DNA of 21,316 bases. Source: DASCNA01 sp036011305. Lineage in GTDB: Bacteria > Verrucomicrobiota > Lentisphaeria > Victivallales > GWF2-38-69. The stretch spans positions 1 through 21,316 of the forward strand of contig DASCNA010000006.1 of the NCBI GenBank assembly GCA_036011305.1, given 5' to 3'. A program made the translations under genes and the position numbers. Positions 1-8,092 of this stretch are shown here, one piece after another. The stretch's first letter is position 1. Every line of letters starts with the position of its first letter. The notes beneath the pieces are model-generated. The model saw only the letters and a list, made by a program, of their open reading frames with translations. It had not been told where the DNA came from and searched no databases.

Positions 1-239
1 AGATAAATCGTCATTAATAATCATGAAGAATTTGCCTTTGAAATCTTAAGTTATTAACTGTAAAATGAAAAATCATATTCGATCAAATGTTTATATTTGA
101 ATAATCATAAAAAATTACTCTTATATATCTATTTTATTATAGTATAAAAACTAGAATAAAATTACTTACAAAAATATATATAAAACCTAAACAATGATTA
201 TTAAGCACATAACATTAAACACATCAGAAATGTATTTTC

Positions 240-267
240 TTGATTAAAATAGTTTATTAAATATAAT
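240..267 (+). promoter_or_regulatory. Predicted sigma70-type promoter of the phospholipase D gene
   Basis: A TTGATT -35 box (240-245), a 16-nt spacer and a perfect TATAAT -10 box (262-267) lie about 50 nt upstream of the gene starting at 318. The rest of 1-317 is very AT-rich and shows no gene or other clear element. Confidence 0.55.
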
Positions 268-317
268 AAATATTAAACTCATAAATCATCATAACATACC
301 TTAGGAAGGATTTTTCT

Positions 318-1568
318 ATGCAAAAAACTAAATTATTGATGTTTATAATATGTTTTATTATTTCTTTAAGTAGTTTTGCTTCAAAAAATAAATTTTCTGA
401 CTTTGAGTTAACTCAAACGGTTCCGGAAGGTACAAGCCTCAAACAGCCTAATATGAAATGGACAAGAGATGTTTGGGTTGATATGGTAAATGGAGCTCAA
501 AAAAATATCTGTTTCGGTTCTTTATATCTCTATAGCAAAAAAGGTAAATCATTAGAACTTTTTATAGATGCATTAAAAAAAGCAGCTGAACGCGGTATTA
601 AAATAAAAATCATTTTGGATAAAACATTATATTATTTAAGTAAGGATACAGTTGCGTCATTAAAAGGAATAAAAAATATTGAGATAAGAGTTCTGCCTAT
701 GAATAAAATTACCGGCGGAGTCATGCATGCAAAATATATGGTCGTAGATAACGAAAATGTATATGTTGGAAGTTCGAATTTCGGCTGGACCGCCATGAAA
801 CAAATACATAATATCGGCGTAAGAATTAGAAACAGAGAACTGGCGTCAACTATATTAATGATTTTTAATTTAGACTGGAAAATGTGTAAACTAGGAAGTC
901 TTACTGAACATCCAGGAGTATACAGAAAACTTCCTCCTGTCGATGCACCTGTAGTAAGTGTAGAAAGACCGATAAATATAAAATACAATGATGAAACTCT
1001 TAGCATTCATCCAGCATTCAGCCCAAAAATAATGAACCCTGATTGTGTTGATTGGGGACAGGATCAGTTCGTAAAGTTAATTAACAAGGCAAAAAAAGAA
1101 GCAGTATTTCAGGTTATGAGCTATAGCCCGGCTAAAGGATATGGTTTTGTTGGATATTGGGATGCTCTTGAAGTAGCTCTTCGCAAAGCAGCTGTACGTG
1201 GAGTTAAAATTAAATTTATAGTTTCAAACTGGAACAACAATAAACCGAATATTGATTTTGTAAAAAGTTTGGCAGCAGTTCCCAATATTGATGTAAAAAT
1301 AAGTTCAATTCCACAGCTGAAGGACAATTTTATTCCATATACACGGGTAGAACATTGTAAATATTTTGTAATAGATGATGATCTTACATGGATAGGCAAT
1401 GGTAATTGGGAATGGAGTTATTTCAACAATACCAGGGATATAGATATTATCATACATGGCAAAGGGCCTGCTAAACAGTTAAAAGATATGTTTATCCAGG
1501 ATTGGAACGGACCATATGTTGAAAAAATTGATTTGAATAAAGAATATCATCCTCCTAAAATAAGTTAG
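318..1568 (+). CDS. Secreted phospholipase D-like protein with two HKD motifs
   Basis: This is a PLD-superfamily protein of 416 residues, most likely a periplasmic or secreted phosphodiesterase; the substrate (phospholipid or nucleic acid) cannot be told from the sequence. A signal peptide covers about residues 1-22 and ends SSFA. Two catalytic halves are present: HAKYMVVD (H137, K139) followed by VGSSNFGW, and EHCKYFVIDDD (H346, K348) followed by IGNGNWEWSYF. Each half begins with a helix rich in A-x-x-x-I before a WxxD or QDQF element. The layout with NW/NF after each HKD resembles the PLD3/PLD4 and poxvirus K4-type branch more than cardiolipin synthase, and there are no membrane helices beyond the signal. 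The start is supported by AGGAAGGA at 303-310. The gene stands alone, with its own promoter and a hairpin over its stop codon. Confidence 0.88.
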   Translation: MQKTKLLMFIICFIISLSSFASKNKFSDFELTQTVPEGTSLKQPNMKWTRDVWVDMVNGAQKNICFGSLYLYSKKGKSLELFIDALKKAAERGIKIKIILDKTLYYLSKDTVASLKGIKNIEIRVLPMNKITGGVMHAKYMVVDNENVYVGSSNFGWTAMKQIHNIGVRIRNRELASTILMIFNLDWKMCKLGSLTEHPGVYRKLPPVDAPVVSVERPINIKYNDETLSIHPAFSPKIMNPDCVDWGQDQFVKLINKAKKEAVFQVMSYSPAKGYGFVGYWDALEVALRKAAVRGVKIKFIVSNWNNNKPNIDFVKSLAAVPNIDVKISSIPQLKDNFIPYTRVEHCKYFVIDDDLTWIGNGNWEWSYFNNTRDIDIIIHGKGPAKQLKDMFIQDWNGPYVEKIDLNKEYHPPKIS

Positions 1569-1588
1569 AATATTTATTTTATTCTAAC
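1564..1588 (+). terminator. Hairpin overlapping the PLD stop codon
   Basis: GTTAGAATA (1564-1572) pairs perfectly with TATTCTAAC (1580-1588) across a 7-nt loop, and the left arm contains the TAG stop. No T-tract follows (tcgcaacc), so it may act as a 3' stabiliser or a factor-dependent terminator rather than a classical intrinsic one. Confidence 0.45.
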
Positions 1589-1674
1589 TCGCAACCATAT
1601 GCATTATATGTAACTTGCACTACTATCGCTTCAAACTAACTAATTTAAATAGTATAAAAAACGGAGAGTTGGTA

Positions 1675-1731
1675 ATGATAGTATCATTATTTTTTATGAT
1701 CCTAATTGCAATACACTGTTATAAGAATTAA
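1675..1731 (+). CDS. Hydrophobic 18-residue micro-ORF upstream of the NRAMP-like gene
   Basis: The ORF encodes MIVSLFFMILIAIHCYKN, a peptide with one hydrophobic run (about residues 2-13) and a charged tail. It is preceded by CGGAGAG (about 1661-1667), eight nucleotides before the ATG, a good Shine-Dalgarno. It sits 57 nt upstream of the transporter start and could be a KdpF-like accessory peptide or a leader peptide. What is seen is the ORF and its binding site; that it is translated is inference. Nothing else was found in the rest of 1589-1788. Confidence 0.4.
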   Translation: MIVSLFFMILIAIHCYKN

Positions 1732-1788
1732 TTTTTATTATCTACATTCTACTTTTTTATATCAAATACAAAAGGAAGAAGTGATTTT

Positions 1789-3009
1789 ATGCCCAAAAAA
1801 TCAGGCCGGAAAATTATTGTAAATGATAAACGTTTTGCAGCAATGCTGGGGGCTGCATTCTTAATGGCAACTTCATCTGTTGGACCCGGTTTCCTGACTC
1901 AAACTGCGGTTTTTACTGAACAGCTATTATCTAGTTTTGCTTTTGCCGTCCTGATCTCAATAATCCTCAATGCTATAATTCAGGTAAATATCTGGCAGAT
2001 AATTGCCGTAACCAGAAAAAAAGGACAGGATATAGCCAATGCTGTTTTTCCAGGACTAGGATACGTTGTTTCATTTTTTATTGTATTCGGTGGGCTTGCT
2101 TTCAATATTGGAAATGTTGCAGGAGGCGGTCTGGGACTAAATGCTCTTTTCGGTCTAAATACTACCCTAGGAGCAGTTATTACAGCTGTTATCTGTATTA
2201 TGATATTTCTAAGCAGAGAAGCCGGCATTGCCATGGATAGGTTAGTAAAGATTCTCGGAGCATTAATGATAATAGTTATAGCATACGTCATGTTTGCAAA
2301 TAATCCTCCTTATCTTCAGGCTTTTAAGTATTCTGTATTTCCTAAAAACATGAGTTTTCTTGCAATCGTCACGATAGTAGGAGGAACAATAGGCGGTTAT
2401 ATTACATTTGCTGGTGCGCATAGACTTTTAGATGTAGGTGTTTGCGGGAAAAAACAGCTTGGAAATGTTACCAGAACTTCTCTATTGGGAATTGGATTAT
2501 CTTCTCTAATTAGAATATTACTTTTTTTAGCTGTACTTGGTGTCGTTTCGACAGGTTTTAAACTCGATCCGGCAAATCCACCAGCAAGTGTTTTCGTATA
2601 TGCAGCGGGAAGAATAGGCCTTATCTTCTTTGGTGTTGTTTTATGGGCTGCTGCAGTAACTTCTGTAATTGGAGCTGCTTATACTTCTGTAACTTTTTTA
2701 TCAATATTTCATAAATCAATAGATAAATATAAGAATAGATGGATTATATTTTTTATATGTTTTTCGACTATAATTTATATATTTATCGGACGTCCGGTGA
2801 TGCTTCTTATCTTTGCAGGTGCATTTAACGGTTTAATACTGCCATTAGCATTGGGAGCTATTCTTCTAGCAGCACATAATAAAAGGATAGTTAAAGATTA
2901 CAGACATCCTATATATATGACAATTCTCGGCTGGTTGTCGTTTGCATTGACCGCATTTTTGGCATATGAAACGCTTACGGGAAGTTTATTTAAACTGATA
3001 AAGGGTTAA
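1789..3009 (+). CDS. NRAMP-related transporter in the 5-oxoprolinase operon
   Basis: An integral inner-membrane protein of 406 residues with about 11 hydrophobic segments. It resembles the NRAMP (MntH) fold: a first helix with a broken GPG (VGPGFLTQT, 31-39), a long helix 2 with Q-x-N-x-W, and a sixth helix around GGYITFAGAHRLLD (202-215). Canonical manganese/iron NRAMPs have DPGN in helix 1 and A-x-x-MPH in helix 6. Here the metal-binding Asp and Asn and the Met are absent, so classical Mn2+/Fe2+ transport is doubtful. Members of this divergent NRAMP branch are commonly found next to pxpBAC genes. The position directly before pxpB (3-nt gap) suggests import of pyroglutamate or an ion needed by the pathway. 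The start has AGGAAGAAG about 8 nt upstream. Family is confident, substrate is inference. Confidence 0.82.
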   Translation: MPKKSGRKIIVNDKRFAAMLGAAFLMATSSVGPGFLTQTAVFTEQLLSSFAFAVLISIILNAIIQVNIWQIIAVTRKKGQDIANAVFPGLGYVVSFFIVFGGLAFNIGNVAGGGLGLNALFGLNTTLGAVITAVICIMIFLSREAGIAMDRLVKILGALMIIVIAYVMFANNPPYLQAFKYSVFPKNMSFLAIVTIVGGTIGGYITFAGAHRLLDVGVCGKKQLGNVTRTSLLGIGLSSLIRILLFLAVLGVVSTGFKLDPANPPASVFVYAAGRIGLIFFGVVLWAAAVTSVIGAAYTSVTFLSIFHKSIDKYKNRWIIFFICFSTIIYIFIGRPVMLLIFAGAFNGLILPLALGAILLAAHNKRIVKDYRHPIYMTILGWLSFALTAFLAYETLTGSLFKLIKG

Positions 3010-3012
3010 AAA

Positions 3013-3711
3013 ATGGAATTTACTTTTAAACCGTTAGGTGATAATTCACTAATAATACAGTTCGAAAACAAAATATGCCCGGAAATAAATTCAAATATTC
3101 GTAAATTAGCTTTATTATTGGAAGGTAAAAATATCCAGGGAATCATTGAATGGGTCCCTACTTACACAAGCCTTACAGTGTTCTATAATCCTGAAATACT
3201 TAATTACAGCTCCTTAATCAGTCTGCTTAAAGATCTGATTACTGGCAGTGAGCAGGAAAATCTACCACCTCCCGAAAAAATCGTAATTCCTGTATTATAT
3301 GGTGGCGAAAGCGGTCAGGATCTTGATAATGTTGCATCAGTAAACAATTTAACCATTGAAGATGTTATTAAAATTCATTCAGCACCGGAATACCTTGTCT
3401 ACATGCTTGGATTCAGTCCAGGTTTTCCATATCTCGGTGGAATGGATGAAAGAATTGCAACTCCAAGACTTAAAACCCCGAGAGCATTAGTAAAAGCAGG
3501 GTCTGTCGGGATCGCCGGCAAACAAACCGGAGTCTACTCTTTGGATTCTCCTGGAGGATGGCAGATAATCGGTAGAACACCATTACAATTATTTAATATA
3601 AATAATAAAAAACCCTTTCTGCTCCAGCCTGGCAATCTAATACAGTTTATACCAATTGACAAAAACGAATATCAGAAAAGAATAAAGGAAAACAGAAATG
3701 AGAAAAATTGA
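3013..3711 (+). CDS. pxpB: 5-oxoprolinase subunit PxpB (KipI family)
   Basis: The protein is a subunit of the prokaryotic cytoplasmic 5-oxoprolinase PxpABC, which opens L-pyroglutamate to L-glutamate using ATP. Its 232 residues match the usual length of the KipI/PxpB family. The C-terminal cyclophilin-like domain carries the hallmark GFSPGFPYLGGMD (133-145), then TPRLKTPR, the glycine-rich VKAGSVGIAGKQTGVYSL and SPGGWQIIGRTP. AAGGG at the end of the transporter gene serves as ribosome binding site. The 3' end overlaps pxpA by 14 nt in a different frame, so the two are probably translationally coupled. The stop is TGA. Confidence 0.93.
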   Translation: MEFTFKPLGDNSLIIQFENKICPEINSNIRKLALLLEGKNIQGIIEWVPTYTSLTVFYNPEILNYSSLISLLKDLITGSEQENLPPPEKIVIPVLYGGESGQDLDNVASVNNLTIEDVIKIHSAPEYLVYMLGFSPGFPYLGGMDERIATPRLKTPRALVKAGSVGIAGKQTGVYSLDSPGGWQIIGRTPLQLFNINNKKPFLLQPGNLIQFIPIDKNEYQKRIKENRNEKN

Positions 3712-4462
3712 CATAAATAGTGATTTGGGAGAAAGTTACGGACATTACAATATTGGCGAAGTTGATGGAATCCTAAATTGTATTTCCAGTGTAAATATAG
3801 CCTGTGGATACCATGCCGGTGATCATAATGTTATGGATGAAACAGTAATTAAAGCTAAAAAATACGGGGTTTCAATTGGAGCACATCCAGGATTTAATGA
3901 TTTATTCGGATTTGGAAGAAGGCTACTCCCCTCCTCTTCCAAAGAAATATATAACATGATAATTTACCAAATCGGAGCTCTGAATTCTTTCTGCATGATT
4001 AATGATGTAAAGATGAATCATGTAAAACCTCATGGAGCTCTTTATAATTTTGCCTCAGTGAACAGGGAAACGGCAAAAGCAATAGCTGATGCAGTACATG
4101 ATTTTAATTCTGATTTAATACTTTATGGTTTATGCGGAAGTCTATTAATTGAAGAAGCTGAAAAAAAAGGAATTAAAACAGCCAATGAGGTATTTGCTGA
4201 CAGAAATTACATGGACGACGGTACCTTAACTCCACGCTCAATGAAAAATGCTATGATAACTGATGAAAAGCAGGCTATCGAGCGAGTGTTAAAAATGATA
4301 TTAGATAAGCAGGTACTATCAATAAATAATAAAGTCATATCTATTAAACCAGATACTGTATGCATTCATGGTGACAGCAGTAATGCGCTACTATTTGCGG
4401 AATCCTTAAAGAAAGAACTTATTAAAAATAAAATAGAAATTAAACCACCTTATTTAGATTAA
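3698..4462 (+). CDS. pxpA: 5-oxoprolinase subunit PxpA (LamB/YcsF family)
   Basis: PxpA is the LamB/YcsF subunit of 5-oxoprolinase and works with PxpB and PxpC in the cytosol. The 254-residue length is typical. Family motifs are visible in order: IDINSDLGE (4-12), VNIACGYHAGD (33-42), IGAHPGFNDLFGFGRR (60-75), NHVKPHGALYN and, near the C-terminus, CIHGDSSNA. The start lies inside the end of pxpB and is preceded by AAGGA. One nucleotide separates its stop from the pxpC start, so the operon order B-A-C is tightly coupled. Confidence 0.95.
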   Translation: MRKIDINSDLGESYGHYNIGEVDGILNCISSVNIACGYHAGDHNVMDETVIKAKKYGVSIGAHPGFNDLFGFGRRLLPSSSKEIYNMIIYQIGALNSFCMINDVKMNHVKPHGALYNFASVNRETAKAIADAVHDFNSDLILYGLCGSLLIEEAEKKGIKTANEVFADRNYMDDGTLTPRSMKNAMITDEKQAIERVLKMILDKQVLSINNKVISIKPDTVCIHGDSSNALLFAESLKKELIKNKIEIKPPYLD

Positions 4463-4463
4463 T

Positions 4464-5411
4464 ATGAATATTTTCAAAGTAATAAAACCTGGTTTATATT
4501 CAACAATTCAGGACTCCGGACGCTACGGTTTTCAACAGAACGGAGTTGTTATCAGCGGAGCAATGGACCAATTCGCATACAAAACTAGTAATATTCTTCT
4601 GGGCAATAATCCAAATTCTGCATCTCTTGAAATTACTATGCAGGGACCGGAATTTATTGCTATTAAAACAACAGTAATATCAATTTGCGGAGCCAACATA
4701 TCACCATCAGTAGACGGCAAACCTGTAGATTTATGGAAAACATTTAAAATAGAAAAAGATCAAGTACTCGCATTTGGCCGTCCCATTAATGGGATCCGAG
4801 CATATATTTCTGTTTCAGGTGGATTTGATATTCCTCGAACTCTAGGCAGCTCATCAACTTATGTAAAAGGAAAAATCGGAGGATTTGGAAGAACTTTAAT
4901 AAAAGGTGATATTCTATCTGCAAATACACCTCTAAACTCTAAAATAGGAGTGGGAGTTTCCAGATATTACATCCCTGACTATAACTCGGAAGTGAAAATA
5001 AGAGTAATAACCGGACCAGATTTAGATTCATTTACCAAACTAGGAATTAAAACGTTTTTTCAATCAGAATATAAAATCAGCAATTCTGCTGATCGGATGG
5101 GATATAGACTTGAGGGACCTTCTATTAAACACAAACAAGGAGCAGATATAATTTCAGGTGCAGCCAATACCGGAACTATTCAGGTTCCTGAAGACGGAAA
5201 ACCAATAATATTAATGAGTGATCATCAGACAACTGGAGGCTATACAAGAATAGCTAATGTCATCAGTGTAGATATCCCGCTAATTGCCCAGAAACATCCT
5301 GGACAAAATATATGCTTTGAAGAAACATCCGTTAACGAAGCTCAAATTCTTTACAGACAGGAATCTGAATATCTAAACTTTCTAAATAAATGGATAAATT
5401 CTGATTTTTAA
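4464..5411 (+). CDS. pxpC: 5-oxoprolinase subunit PxpC (KipA / biotin-dependent carboxyltransferase-like)
   Basis: PxpC is the partner of PxpB in the PxpBC part of 5-oxoprolinase and is homologous to the allophanate hydrolase C-terminal and biotin-dependent carboxyltransferase domain. The 315 residues contain STIQDSGRYGFQQNGV (13-28), SGAMDQFAYKTSN (31-43), the SADRMGYRLEG block (208-218) and DHQTTGGYTRIANV (253-266), all characteristic of the family. There is no biotin-attachment domain, as expected for the stand-alone subunit. It starts 1 nt after pxpA, and no separate binding site is obvious, so reinitiation is likely. Confidence 0.94.
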   Translation: MNIFKVIKPGLYSTIQDSGRYGFQQNGVVISGAMDQFAYKTSNILLGNNPNSASLEITMQGPEFIAIKTTVISICGANISPSVDGKPVDLWKTFKIEKDQVLAFGRPINGIRAYISVSGGFDIPRTLGSSSTYVKGKIGGFGRTLIKGDILSANTPLNSKIGVGVSRYYIPDYNSEVKIRVITGPDLDSFTKLGIKTFFQSEYKISNSADRMGYRLEGPSIKHKQGADIISGAANTGTIQVPEDGKPIILMSDHQTTGGYTRIANVISVDIPLIAQKHPGQNICFEETSVNEAQILYRQESEYLNFLNKWINSDF

Positions 5412-5452
5412 TGATAAATGGTTAATTTAAAAAACTAAAATTTAAAATAAAA

Positions 5453-6238
5453 ATGAAATATTACAAGACTCCGCAGGAATTAAGACAGGCAGTAAGAGAA
5501 GGTAAATTTAAAAACCAGACAAGTGGACAGGCTAAGGGATTTGTACAGGCAAATCTAGTAATTCTTCCAGAAAGTTGGGCTTATGATTTCCTGTTGTTCT
5601 CACAACGCAATCCAAAACCATGTCCTGTCCTTGAAGTAGGAGATACAGGTAGCTTTAAAACAAAATATATAGCTAAAGATGGAGATATAAGAACTGATAT
5701 ACCTAAATACCGAATTTATAAAAATGGAAACCTTATAGAAGAGCGTCAAAACATTATTGATTTATGGCAGAATAACTTTGTGTTTTTTTTACTAGGATGC
5801 AGTTTTTCATTTGAGCAGGCACTTCTTGAAGCAGGACTTGAAATCAGGCATATATCATCAAATAAAAATGTGCCTATGTATAATACTAATATTATGTGCA
5901 AATCAGCGGGTAAATTCAAAGAAACTCCAATGGTAGTAAGTATGCGTCCATTTACTCCCGAAGATGCAGTAAAAGCTACAGAAATAACACACAGTTACCC
6001 TTCGGTTCATGGCTGTCCGATACACTTAGGTAATCCTGAAAAAATTGGAATTAAAGATATTAATACCCCCGATTACGGAGACTCAGTAAACATTAATTAC
6101 AATGAAATTCCTGTTTTCTGGGCATGTGGTGTAACTCCTCAAAAAGCTGCAATGATTGCTAAACCTCCTTTAATGATAACTCACTCTCCAGGTTATATGT
6201 TTGTCGGAGATTTTAACGACAAAGAATTTAAAGTCTAA
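5453..6238 (+). CDS. DUF1445 family protein (D-glutamate cyclase / putative hydro-lyase)
   Basis: A cytoplasmic protein of 261 residues, the usual length for the DUF1445 (D-glutamate cyclase) family. Conserved stretches are CPVLEVGDTGS (57-67), FLLGCSFSFEQALLEAG (112-128), VPMYNTNI (140-147), ITHSYPSVHGCPIHLG (178-193) and VFWACGVTPQ (221-230). A mammalian protein with this domain converts D-glutamate to 5-oxo-D-proline; bacterial members are often named only putative hydro-lyases. The location 42 nt after pxpC fits a role in glutamate/pyroglutamate chemistry, although PxpABC acts on L-5-oxoproline, so the stereochemistry of the link is open. The Shine-Dalgarno is weak (AT-rich leader). Family sure, reaction inferred. 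Confidence 0.86.
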   Translation: MKYYKTPQELRQAVREGKFKNQTSGQAKGFVQANLVILPESWAYDFLLFSQRNPKPCPVLEVGDTGSFKTKYIAKDGDIRTDIPKYRIYKNGNLIEERQNIIDLWQNNFVFFLLGCSFSFEQALLEAGLEIRHISSNKNVPMYNTNIMCKSAGKFKETPMVVSMRPFTPEDAVKATEITHSYPSVHGCPIHLGNPEKIGIKDINTPDYGDSVNINYNEIPVFWACGVTPQKAAMIAKPPLMITHSPGYMFVGDFNDKEFKV

Positions 6239-6268
6239 AATCACAATTAGGTTGGCTGTAATTAGTTA

Positions 6269-6475
6269 ATGAAAAGAAAACAGTTCACAGCAATAGAAAT
6301 TCCAATAGAATATAGAAGAGTTAATCAATGGCTAAGTGAAAAATATGATTACTATTCAAGCACACAGTGGCAGGAACAAATTAAATCAGATTATGTTGCT
6401 ATTAATGAAAGAATAAGACCTTCCAGAATTTTAACTATTGGAGATGTAATGGAACTTATTACAAACAAAACTTAA
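6269..6475 (+). CDS. Stand-alone S4 RNA-binding domain protein (68 residues)
   Basis: Residues 16-62 read as one S4 domain of the type found at the N-terminus of RluA-family pseudouridine synthases: RRVNQWLSEKY (fits RLDKFLSE), a middle part with WQEQIKSDYVAINE (fits Q..I..G.V.VN) and PSRILTIGDVMEL (fits PS..L..GDVIEL). The protein ends just after this domain, and no catalytic synthase domain follows in any frame before the next gene. It could be a genuine small RNA-binding protein or a leftover of a truncated synthase. The usual glycine in I..G.V and the SRS motif are replaced (KSDYV, SSTQ). It starts 30 nt after the DUF1445 gene with only a weak binding site and probably shares its transcript. 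Confidence 0.62.
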   Translation: MKRKQFTAIEIPIEYRRVNQWLSEKYDYYSSTQWQEQIKSDYVAINERIRPSRILTIGDVMELITNKT

Positions 6476-6492
6476 GAGTTTGAAGTAAATAA

Positions 6493-6516
6493 ACATTTAA
6501 AAATAATTTTAAATGT
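6493..6516 (+). terminator. Perfect AT-rich hairpin after the 5-oxoprolinase operon
   Basis: ACATTTAAAA (6493-6502) pairs with TTTTAAATGT (6507-6516) around a 4-nt loop. It lies 17 nt after the S4 gene stop and before the GH125 gene. There is no T-tract, so it is a candidate operon end or a processing/stability element. Confidence 0.4.
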
Positions 6517-6566
6517 ACTAATTATAACTTATTCTAATTTCTTAAAAACAGAAAAGGTGGAATAGC

Positions 6567-7964
6567 ATGGGTGAATCAATATATAACTATGATAAAAAAA
6601 CAGGTAGAGTAACTACTGCAGTTTATACCGCTGATGAAGCAGTTGATAAATTAATTAATGGAAAACGGCCCGAGAAAAAGTTATTTAAATCAACAGCTGT
6701 TGAATCATTTATCAACACAGTAAAAATAGAAGCAAAAGATAGGGAATTGGCAAAGCTTTTTGAAAACTGTTTTCCCAATACGTTGGATACTACAACGTAT
6801 TACAGTGAAATTAATGGTGTACCAGATACATATGTAATTACCGGTGATATTGATGCTATGTGGTTAAGAGATTCAACAGCACAGGTGTCAGCATATCTTC
6901 CTCTTATTAAAGAAGATTTAAAACTGAAAAAAATGATTGAAGGAGTTATCAATAGACAATCTAAATATATTAGTATTGATCCTTACGCCAACTCTTTTAA
7001 CAAAGATAAAGGTAACTCTCCCTGGATGACAGATTTTACTGATATGAAAGCTGAACTGCATGAGAGAAAATGGGAGATAGATTCATTATGCAATCATGTC
7101 AGGCTATCTTACAAATACTATAAAACTGCTGAAGATTCTTCAGTATTTACTTCCAGTTGGGAAAAATCAGCCAAAATAATCTATCAAACTTTTAAGAACC
7201 AACAACGTAAGGAACGTGATGATTATTATAGATTTCAACGATTAACACCTGTAGCAACAGACACATTAGTCGATAACGGGCTCGGCAACCCAGTTAAACC
7301 TGTTGGTTTAATTGCTTCATCATTCAGGCCCTCAGACGATGCAACAATTCTTCCTTTTTTAATACCTGCAAATTTTTTTGCAATTATCTCTCTAAAACAG
7401 ATAGCAGAAATTATGCAAGAAATTTATGAAGACGCTGATTTCGCAAAACAGTGTATAGAACTTGCAGAAGAAGTAGAAACTGCAATATATAAATATGGTG
7501 TAGTAGAACATAAAAAATACGGGAAAATATTTGCTTATGAAGTAGATGGATACGGCAGTCATATTCTAATAGATGATGCTAATGTGCCAAGCTTAATATC
7601 ACTTCCATATTTAGGATGTATTGATGTAAAAAATGAACTTTACCGAAATACAAGAAAGTTCTTATTGTCTCCAGATAACCCATGGTTTTTTGAAGGAAAA
7701 GATATTACAGGCATGGGAAGTGTTCATACAGGAAGAAGATATGTATGGCCAATAGGAATTATTATTCAGGCATTGACTTCCATAGATTTTAAAGAAAAGA
7801 GAAAATGTATTGATTTTATAAAAAATACACATGCAGGCACCTACTTCATTCATGAGGGTATTAATGCAGACAATCAATTTGATTATTCCAGAAAATGGTT
7901 CGCCTGGGCAAACACACTTTTTGGAGAGTTACTGATGAATACATGGAACGAAGAAAATTTTTAA
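6567..7964 (+). CDS. GH125 family exo-alpha-1,6-mannosidase
   Basis: A 465-residue glycoside hydrolase of family GH125, metal-independent inverting enzymes that release mannose from non-reducing alpha-1,6 ends. Family blocks are clear: GDIDAMWLRDS (93-103), MTDFTDMKAELHERKWEIDSL (154-174), ASSFRPSDDAT (250-260), LIDDANVPSLISLPYLG (334-350), GMGSVHTGRRYVWP and SRKWFAWANTLFGEL (441-455). By family comparison the general acid is an Asp in the FRPSDD block and the base Glu is probably E430 in FIHEG. There is no signal peptide, so it works in the cytoplasm on imported manno-oligosaccharides. A good ribosome binding site, AAGGTGG, precedes the start. It converges on a sugar-binding-protein gene, which may share its substrate. 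Confidence 0.93.
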   Translation: MGESIYNYDKKTGRVTTAVYTADEAVDKLINGKRPEKKLFKSTAVESFINTVKIEAKDRELAKLFENCFPNTLDTTTYYSEINGVPDTYVITGDIDAMWLRDSTAQVSAYLPLIKEDLKLKKMIEGVINRQSKYISIDPYANSFNKDKGNSPWMTDFTDMKAELHERKWEIDSLCNHVRLSYKYYKTAEDSSVFTSSWEKSAKIIYQTFKNQQRKERDDYYRFQRLTPVATDTLVDNGLGNPVKPVGLIASSFRPSDDATILPFLIPANFFAIISLKQIAEIMQEIYEDADFAKQCIELAEEVETAIYKYGVVEHKKYGKIFAYEVDGYGSHILIDDANVPSLISLPYLGCIDVKNELYRNTRKFLLSPDNPWFFEGKDITGMGSVHTGRRYVWPIGIIIQALTSIDFKEKRKCIDFIKNTHAGTYFIHEGINADNQFDYSRKWFAWANTLFGELLMNTWNEENF

Positions 7965-8017
7965 TTAAATAAACTAAGACAAAAATCATTATCTTTAAAA
8001 AATACTGTAAATTATAT

Positions 8018-8046
8018 TTCTGGAAAGTTTAAAATTCTTTCCAGAA
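8018..8046. terminator. Hairpin between convergent GH125 and solute-binding protein genes
   Basis: TTCTGGAAAG (8018-8027) pairs perfectly with CTTTCCAGAA (8037-8046) over a 9-nt loop. The site lies between two converging genes and would serve both strands, though U-tracts are weak on either side. Confidence 0.55.
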
Positions 8047-8092
8047 TAATCTAACTAAAAAAACATAAATTTTGAAATTCTAGTTCAGAGGA

